A stretch of 64,000 nucleotides of DNA from Parahaliea aestuarii (GTDB lineage Bacteria; Pseudomonadota; Gammaproteobacteria; Pseudomonadales; Halieaceae): contig NZ_VRYZ01000001.1 of NCBI RefSeq assembly GCF_008064635.1, positions 248,001 to 312,000 on the forward strand, in the 5' to 3' direction. The notes below the pieces were generated by a model that was not told the origin of the DNA, searched no databases, and saw only the letters and a program-made list of their open reading frames with translations. Shown here one piece after another: positions 58,494 through 64,000 of this stretch; the stretch's first letter is position 1, and each line of letters starts with the position of its first letter. Position numbers and translations under genes: made by a program.

Positions 58494-59876
58494 ATGACAT
58501 TTGCGGATATCAGCTTGAATAATGAAGGGGTTCCCCTCTACCGCCAACTGGCGGACATTCTGGCCCAGCGCATCGGGCGGGGTGAGTTGGCGCCGGGAGA
58601 TCGCCTGCCCACTCACCGGGCCCTGGCCGATGCGGTCGGCGTGACGATTGGCACGGTCACCCGGGCTTACGCCGAGGCGGAGCGGCGCGGTCTGGTGGAG
58701 GCCCGCGTCGGGGCAGGCACCTTTGTGCGGCGCGCACAGGGGCCGGGCTGGAGCTTCGAACAGCACGACAAGCAGACACGCACTCTGGGTTACAACATTC
58801 CACCCGCCATTGACCGGGCCGGGGTGCTGCAGCGGGCCCTGCGGCAGCTCGCGGATCACGGCGCTACGCTCAACCAGTTAATGCTGTATCAGTCGCCGCA
58901 GGGGATTGCCGAGCACCGCCAGTGCCTGGCGCAGTGGCTGGGGCGTCTCGGGGTGTCACTGGACCCGGAGCGCCTGCTGTTCACCTCCGGCGCCCAGCAC
59001 GGGGTGCAGCTGGCCCTGCAGACGCTGTGCCGGCCGGGGGATAATGTGCTCTGCGAGCGCCTGACCTACCCGGGTTTGCTCAGCCTGGCCCGTCAGCAAC
59101 ACCTGCATGTCCGCCCGGTGGAAATGGACAGCGAGGGCCTGCTGCCGGAAGCGGTCGACGCCGCCTGCCGTCAGCACCGTCCGCGACTGCTGTATGTTAC
59201 GCCCACCATTCAGAACCCGACCACCGCCACACTCGGCGATGCGCGACGGGACGCGATTATTGGCGTATGTCGGGAGCACAATGTGGTCGTGCTTGAGGAT
59301 GACGTACACGGTCTTCTGCCGCGGCAGCGGCCGGCTCCGCTGGTCAATCGGGACCCGGGCGCGGTGATCCACGTGGGCGGGCTCGGCAAGGCGCTTGCCC
59401 CGGGTTTGCGCCTGGGTTACCTGCAGGCGCCGGCGGAGTACCGCGACGCCTTGGTGGCCGGCATTCAGAATCACAGCTGGATGATCAGCCCGCTGCTCAC
59501 CGCCCTGGCAACCCTGCTAATTGAGCAGGGAGCCGCCGACCGCCTGCTGCAGGCGGTACAGTCAGAAATGGAGGTGCGCTGGGAGTGTGCCGCGGCGTGT
59601 TTATCGGGATATCGGCTCAGGTTCCACCCCCAGGGTTTCCACGGCTGGCTGGAGTTGCCCGATGAGCTGCCGTTGAGCGAATGCCTGATGCAGGCCAGGG
59701 CCCGCGGGCTGGATGTAAAATCCGCCGAGCTGTTTGCCACGCCGGGTTGCCCGGCGCCACCGGCCATTCGCCTGGCTGCGAGCGCGCCCGCCAGCATCGA
59801 CGAGCTGGCGCAGGCACTGGGCTTGCTGCGCGAGGTGCTGGCCGGGGGCGGCCCGCGAGACGCCTTTACCCTCTAA
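58494..59876 (+). CDS. MocR-family regulator (GntR helix-turn-helix fused to PLP aminotransferase fold)
   Basis: The 460-residue protein has an N-terminal winged helix (VPLYRQLADILAQRIGRGELAPGDRLPTHR, split here as PLYRQLADILAQRIGRGEL and LPTHRALADAVGVTIGTVTR) and a type I aminotransferase domain with YPGLLSL, TPTIQNPTT and the PLP-lysine segment VGGLGKALAPGLRLGY. The lysine is intact, so PLP or a PLP-amino acid is the likely effector. ATG 58494 is chosen as the first close to the domain; another ATG at 58446 is possible, since GGAGGGG lies 21 bases before the chosen one. Confidence 0.9.
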   Translation: MTFADISLNNEGVPLYRQLADILAQRIGRGELAPGDRLPTHRALADAVGVTIGTVTRAYAEAERRGLVEARVGAGTFVRRAQGPGWSFEQHDKQTRTLGYNIPPAIDRAGVLQRALRQLADHGATLNQLMLYQSPQGIAEHRQCLAQWLGRLGVSLDPERLLFTSGAQHGVQLALQTLCRPGDNVLCERLTYPGLLSLARQQHLHVRPVEMDSEGLLPEAVDAACRQHRPRLLYVTPTIQNPTTATLGDARRDAIIGVCREHNVVVLEDDVHGLLPRQRPAPLVNRDPGAVIHVGGLGKALAPGLRLGYLQAPAEYRDALVAGIQNHSWMISPLLTALATLLIEQGAADRLLQAVQSEMEVRWECAAACLSGYRLRFHPQGFHGWLELPDELPLSECLMQARARGLDVKSAELFATPGCPAPPAIRLAASAPASIDELAQALGLLREVLAGGGPRDAFTL

Positions 59877-60175
59877 CCTGCATACCCGGTGCCCGGGGTC
59901 ATTCCTCCGGGCTGCGCCCGCCGTGTAGTCCGCCTCGTGGTCGGGGGTGGCGCCGTCGAAATCAGGCTTGACTGGCCCATACCCCATCTATAGAATGCCG
60001 CCTCCTCTTTGACCGGGGGTGGTTTCCTATGCCTTTTTGCCGCCAGTTTTGAGGGCGATAAGGCGGCCCCGGCCTGAGTCTGGCAGCAGGTACTGCCGGC
60101 GCTTGGGGAGGGCGGCTCCCGTACAGGTATAAAGAGCCGTGAAACTAAACGATTTATTTTTGGAGTTCTAACTGA
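59877..60175 (+). other. Promoter region of the str operon
   Basis: This 299-base gap has no gene. It holds the str promoter at 59968-59996 and a leader of about 170 bases with GGGGGTGG and GGCGGCCCCGGCC stretches. In E. coli, S7 binds the rpsL-rpsG spacer, not this leader, and no S7-like site is seen here. Confidence 0.6.
59968..59996 (+). promoter_or_regulatory. str operon promoter
   Basis: TTGACT (59968-59973), 17-base spacer and TAGAAT (59991-59996), five of six matches each. The discriminator GCCGCC is GC-rich, as at promoters under ppGpp/DksA control. The start would be near 60003. Confidence 0.75.
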
Positions 60176-60547
60176 ATGGCAACGATCAACCAATTGGTTC
60201 GTAAGCCTCGGAAACGCAAAGTAGAAAAGAGCGACGTACCCGCCCTGCAGAGCTGCCCGCAGCGCCGCGGTGTTTGTACTCGCGTCTACACTACCACCCC
60301 GAAGAAGCCGAACTCTGCACTGCGTAAAGTCTGCCGTGTGCGCCTGACCAACGGTTACGAGGTTTCCTCGTACATCGGCGGTGAAGGTCACAACCTGCAG
60401 GAACACAGTGTGGTTCTGATTCGCGGTGGTCGTGTGAAGGACCTGCCCGGTGTGCGTTATCACACCGTACGCGGCAGCCTGGACACCTCCGGCGTAGCCG
60501 ACCGTCGCAACGGTCGCTCCAAGTACGGTGCCAAGCGCCCCAAATAA
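60176..60547 (+). CDS. rpsL: 30S ribosomal protein S12
   Basis: The 123-residue decoding-centre protein starts [14 protein letters not shown] and has [19 protein letters not shown], the first streptomycin-resistance region, in wild-type form, as is [17 protein letters not shown] lies upstream of the ATG. First gene of the str operon. Confidence 0.99.
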   Translation: MATINQLVRKPRKRKVEKSDVPALQSCPQRRGVCTRVYTTTPKKPNSALRKVCRVRLTNGYEVSSYIGGEGHNLQEHSVVLIRGGRVKDLPGVRYHTVRGSLDTSGVADRRNGRSKYGAKRPK

Positions 60548-60693
60548 GCTGTCTCTCTGTAAAGAGAGTTAGCTGGGCAAGTTCGTTACGCATTTCCCGC
60601 TGACGAAATTAAGTAAGGCTGAACCCCTGCCTCCCCCGCCTTTAGTGGCAGGTCGGTGTTCGGATTAACCTGAAGAGATAGAAGGGCAACAAC

Positions 60694-61164
60694 ATGCCAA
60701 GAAGACGCGTAGTCGCCAAGCGCGAAGTACTGCCGGATCCAAAATTCGGCAATGTAACGCTGGCAAAGTTCATGAACCACGTGATGATCAGTGGTAAAAA
60801 ATCCGTCGCCGAAACCATCGTTTACGGCGCCCTGGATATTGTTCAGGAAAAACTGAACAAGGATCCTCTCGAAGCATTCGACGAAGCGCTGGAAAACATC
60901 GCCCCGATGGTGGAAGTAAAATCCCGCCGTGTCGGTGGTGCTACCTACCAGGTGCCGGTTGAAGTGCGTCCCTCCCGCCGTGTGGCTCTGTCCATGCGCT
61001 GGCTGGTGGAATACGCGCGCAATCGCGGTGAAAAATCCATGCGTCAGCGTCTGGCCGGCGAAATCATTGACGCGTCCCAGGGTAAGGGCAACGCGGTCAA
61101 GAAGCGCGAAGACGTGCACCGCATGGCCGAAGCCAACAAGGCGTTCTCTCACTACCGTTTCTAA
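60694..61164 (+). CDS. rpsG: 30S ribosomal protein S7
   Basis: The 156-residue primary 16S-binding protein starts [18 protein letters not shown] and has [22 protein letters not shown] and [16 protein letters not shown]. In E. coli, S7 represses translation from the rpsL-rpsG spacer; the 146-base spacer here is similarly long and may fold, though no specific site is claimed. Confidence 0.99.
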   Translation: MPRRRVVAKREVLPDPKFGNVTLAKFMNHVMISGKKSVAETIVYGALDIVQEKLNKDPLEAFDEALENIAPMVEVKSRRVGGATYQVPVEVRPSRRVALSMRWLVEYARNRGEKSMRQRLAGEIIDASQGKGNAVKKREDVHRMAEANKAFSHYRF

Positions 61165-61200
61165 TCTCTGCCCTGGCAATCAGCTACTGGAGATTTATAC

Positions 61201-63306
61201 GTGGCACGCAAGACTCCCATCAAGCGTTACCGCAATATCGGTATCTGCGCGCACGTGGACGCGGGTAAAACCACGACCACGGAGCGCGTTCTGTTCTACA
61301 CCGGTCTGTCCCACAAGATCGGTGAAGTGCATGACGGCGCCGCGACCATGGACTGGATGGAGCAGGAGCAGGAGCGGGGTATCACCATTACCTCCGCTGC
61401 GACGACCTGCTTCTGGCGCGGTATGGACGCCCAGTTTGACGAGCATCGCATCAACATCATCGACACCCCCGGGCACGTAGACTTCACTATTGAGGTCGAG
61501 CGCTCCCTGCGTGTGCTGGACGGCGCTGTGGTGGTGCTGTGCGGTTCTTCCGGCGTGCAGCCCCAGACCGAGACTGTCTGGCGCCAGGCCAACAAGTACG
61601 AAGTGCCACGCATGGTATTCGTCAACAAGATGGATCGCGCTGGCGCGGATTTCCGTCGGGTGATCGCCCAGCTGAAAGAGCGCCTGGGTGCCAACCCGGT
61701 GCCGCTGCAGATGACCATCGGCGCCGAAGACGAGTTTCGCGGTGTGGTCGACCTGATCAAGAACAAAGCCATTCTGTGGAACGAAGCCGACCAGGGGATG
61801 ACCTTCGAGTACGGCGAAGTGCCCGCGGATATCGTCGACGAAGTCGCCGAGATGCGCGAGTTCCTGGTCGAGACCGCCGCTGAAGCCAACGAAGAGCTGA
61901 TGGACAAGTACCTTGAAGGCGTAGAACTGTCGGAGGCCGAGATCAAGCAGGGCATCCGCGCCCGCACCCTGGCCAATGAAATTGTGCCGGTGCTGGGTGG
62001 TTCCGCCTTCAAGAACAAGGGCGTGCAGGCGATGCTGGATGCGGTCATCGAGTACATGCCCTCACCCACCGAGGTGAAGGCCATCGAAGGCCACCTGCTG
62101 GACAAGGACGAGACCATCGAAACCCGCGAAGCGGACGACGATGCGCCATTCGCCGCGCTGGCTTTCAAGATCGCTACCGACCCCTTTGTCGGCACCCTGA
62201 CTTTCTTCCGCGTGTACTCCGGCAAGCTGGAGTCCGGAACCGGCGTGTTCAACTCCGTGAAGGAGAAGAAAGAGCGCGTTGGCCGCATGGTGCAGATGCA
62301 CTCCAATAGCCGCGAGGAAATCAAGGAAGTACTGGCGGGCGATATCGCTGCTGCGGTGGGCCTGAAGGACGTCACCACCGGTGACACCCTGTGCGATATC
62401 AACCGGCCCATCGTGCTGGAGCGCATGGATTTCCCCGAGCCGGTGATTTCGGTGGCGGTGGAGCCCCGCTCCAAGGCGGATCAGGAAAAAATGGGTGTTG
62501 CCCTTGGCAAGCTGGCCCAGGAAGATCCGTCCTTCCGCGTGAAGACCGACGAAGAAACCGGGCAGACCATCATCTCGGGTATGGGCGAACTGCACCTGGA
62601 CATCATTGTCGACCGCATGCGTCGCGAGTTCAGCGTGGAGGCCAATATCGGCAAGCCCCAGGTGGCCTATCGCGAGGCGATTCGCAACAAGGCTGAAATA
62701 GAAGGCAAGTTTGTGCGCCAGTCCGGCGGTCGCGGCCAGTACGGTCACGTCTGGGTTCGCTTCGAGCCGGGCGAAGACGAAAATGCCGAGGGTCTGGAAT
62801 TCGTCAATGAGATCGCTGGTGGTATCGTGCCCCGGGAGTACATTCCCGCTGTACAGAAGGGCATTGAAGAGCAGATGCAGAACGGTGTACTGGCGGGTTA
62901 TCCCCTGCTGGGCCTGAAAGCGACGCTCTACGATGGCTCATTCCACGATGTGGACTCCAACGAAATGGCGTTCAAAATCGCTGCCAGCATGGCCACCAAG
63001 AAGCTGTCCACCGAGGGCGGCGCGGTGTTGCTGGAGCCGATCATGAAAGTGGAAGTGGTCACACCAGAGGAAAACATGGGCGACGTGGTTGGCGACCTCA
63101 ACCGTCGTCGCGGCATGATCTCAGGTATGGACGACAGTGTGTCCGGCAAGGTGATTGACGCCGAGGTGCCGCTGGCCGAGATGTTCGGCTATGCGACCGA
63201 CCTGCGCAGTGCTACCCAGGGGCGTGCGACTTACACCATGGAGTTTCTGAAGTACTCCGAGGCGCCCAACAATGTCGCTCGGGAAATTATTTCCAAGAAC
63301 GCGTAA
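61201..63306 (+). CDS. fusA: Elongation factor G (str operon copy)
   Basis: The 701-residue translocase has G1 [16 protein letters not shown]3 [16 protein letters not shown]4 NKMDR and domain IV with [16 protein letters not shown]. This is the canonical EF-G I. GTG 61201 has GGAG eight bases upstream. It sits between rpsG and tufA as in the classical str operon. See also fusA2 at 55454-57541. Confidence 0.99.
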   Translation: MARKTPIKRYRNIGICAHVDAGKTTTTERVLFYTGLSHKIGEVHDGAATMDWMEQEQERGITITSAATTCFWRGMDAQFDEHRINIIDTPGHVDFTIEVERSLRVLDGAVVVLCGSSGVQPQTETVWRQANKYEVPRMVFVNKMDRAGADFRRVIAQLKERLGANPVPLQMTIGAEDEFRGVVDLIKNKAILWNEADQGMTFEYGEVPADIVDEVAEMREFLVETAAEANEELMDKYLEGVELSEAEIKQGIRARTLANEIVPVLGGSAFKNKGVQAMLDAVIEYMPSPTEVKAIEGHLLDKDETIETREADDDAPFAALAFKIATDPFVGTLTFFRVYSGKLESGTGVFNSVKEKKERVGRMVQMHSNSREEIKEVLAGDIAAAVGLKDVTTGDTLCDINRPIVLERMDFPEPVISVAVEPRSKADQEKMGVALGKLAQEDPSFRVKTDEETGQTIISGMGELHLDIIVDRMRREFSVEANIGKPQVAYREAIRNKAEIEGKFVRQSGGRGQYGHVWVRFEPGEDENAEGLEFVNEIAGGIVPREYIPAVQKGIEEQMQNGVLAGYPLLGLKATLYDGSFHDVDSNEMAFKIAASMATKKLSTEGGAVLLEPIMKVEVVTPEENMGDVVGDLNRRRGMISGMDDSVSGKVIDAEVPLAEMFGYATDLRSATQGRATYTMEFLKYSEAPNNVAREIISKNA

Positions 63307-63344
63307 TCATTCATTTTTAAGCAAACCCATAGAGGTGAATCAAA

Positions 63345-64000
63345 GTGGCAAAGGAAAAGTTTGAACGTAGTAAACCCCACGTCAACGTGGGCACCATTGG
63401 TCACGTAGACCATGGTAAAACTACCCTGACCGCGGCCCTGACCCGCGTGTGCTCCGAGACCTGGGGCGGCTCAGCCGTTGCCTTTGACGGTATCGACAAT
63501 GCACCGGAAGAGAAAGAGCGCGGCATCACCATCGCGACCTCGCACGTGGAGTACGACTCCCCGAACCGTCACTACGCGCACGTTGACTGCCCCGGGCACG
63601 CCGACTACGTGAAGAACATGATCACCGGTGCGGCGCAGATGGACGGCGCGATCCTGGTGTGTGGCGCGACTGACGGCCCGATGCCGCAGACCCGCGAGCA
63701 CATCCTGCTGTCCCGTCAGGTTGGCGTTCCCTACATCGTGGTATTCCTGAACAAGGCCGACCTGCTGGCAGAAGACTGCGGCGGTGCGGACTCCGAGGAA
63801 TACGAAGAGATGAAAGAGCTGGTCGAGATGGAGCTGCGCGAGCTGCTGGACCAGTACGAATTCCCGGGCGACGACACGCCGATCATCTGTGGCTCTGCCC
63901 TGATGGCACTGAACGGTGAAGACGAGAACGGTCTGGGCACCACTGCCGTGAAGACCCTGGTTGAGACCCTGGACAGCTACATTCCGGAGCCGGAGCGTGC
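63345..64000 (+). CDS. tuf: Elongation factor Tu (tufA copy, cut by window edge)
   Basis: The first 218 codons of a second tuf gene. The sequence from codon 2 on equals the copy at 29678 except for five scattered synonymous changes in the last 300 bases seen; the first 370 bases are identical. The start codon is GTG here and ATG in the other, and upstream flanks are unrelated. This pattern is the usual result of gene conversion between tufA and tufB. AGAGG precedes the GTG. Confidence 0.97.
   Translation, partial: MAKEKFERSKPHVNVGTIGHVDHGKTTLTAALTRVCSETWGGSAVAFDGIDNAPEEKERGITIATSHVEYDSPNRHYAHVDCPGHADYVKNMITGAAQMDGAILVCGATDGPMPQTREHILLSRQVGVPYIVVFLNKADLLAEDCGGADSEEYEEMKELVEMELRELLDQYEFPGDDTPIICGSALMALNGEDENGLGTTAVKTLVETLDSYIPEPER

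Overview
The window is GC-rich DNA with tightly packed genes and looks like a chromosome of a marine gammaproteobacterium. The tRNA-tufB, secE-nusG-rplKAJL-rpoBC and rpsL-rpsG-fusA-tufA clusters, birA-coaX, yrfG-hslR and nrdR-ribDE-ribB-ribH-nusB-thiL-pgpA all point that way. A member of the Halieaceae/Cellvibrionales is my best guess, from gene style alone. I see no prophage, integrase, IS element or CRISPR array. Both ends cut a gene: a glycosyltransferase on the left and a second tuf gene on the right.

Layout. 1-8250 is mixed housekeeping: a partial glycosyltransferase, dxs, an SGNH-like membrane protein, a diguanylate cyclase, hslR/yrfG, cysQ, a YdcH-like protein and a secreted metallo-beta-lactamase-fold hydrolase. 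8331-15804 is one compact plus-strand run: thermostable-hemolysin-family protein, AMP-binding enzyme, TenA-like protein with a full di-iron ligand set, SDR, response regulator, sensor kinase, cupredoxin-like protein, FTR1 iron permease and a beta-barrel-like protein. 15817-23912 holds an alkylation-repair pair (ogt, ada-alkA), two fatty acid hydroxylase/sterol desaturase-family genes, yaeQ, a KefB/C-like antiporter and a TetR repressor with a clear palindromic operator. 24056-31103 carries birA-coaX and six tRNA genes (Thr-CGT, Thr-TGT, Tyr, Gly, Thr-GGT, Trp) around tufB, with a sulfotransferase, a PhyH dioxygenase and a crotonase set between the first tRNAs.

31156-43440 is the secE-nusG-rplKAJL-rpoBC block, with an L10-type leader, an attenuator before rpoB, an rpoB-rpoC hairpin and two copies of a long perfect palindrome. 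43537-59876 separates this block from the str operon. It holds a gamma-glutamyltransferase, nrdR with the riboflavin genes, nusB, thiL, pgpA, a retropepsin-like protein, an alginate-export-type barrel, a chemoreceptor, a second EF-G, and a LysE exporter divergent from a MocR regulator. The str operon then runs from 60176 to the window end.

The strongest candidate for something undescribed is the 8.3-15.8 kb cluster. Its enzymes look like activation, iron-dependent oxidation, reduction and acyl transfer on a lipid-like substrate, encoded together with their own two-component system and iron-import genes.
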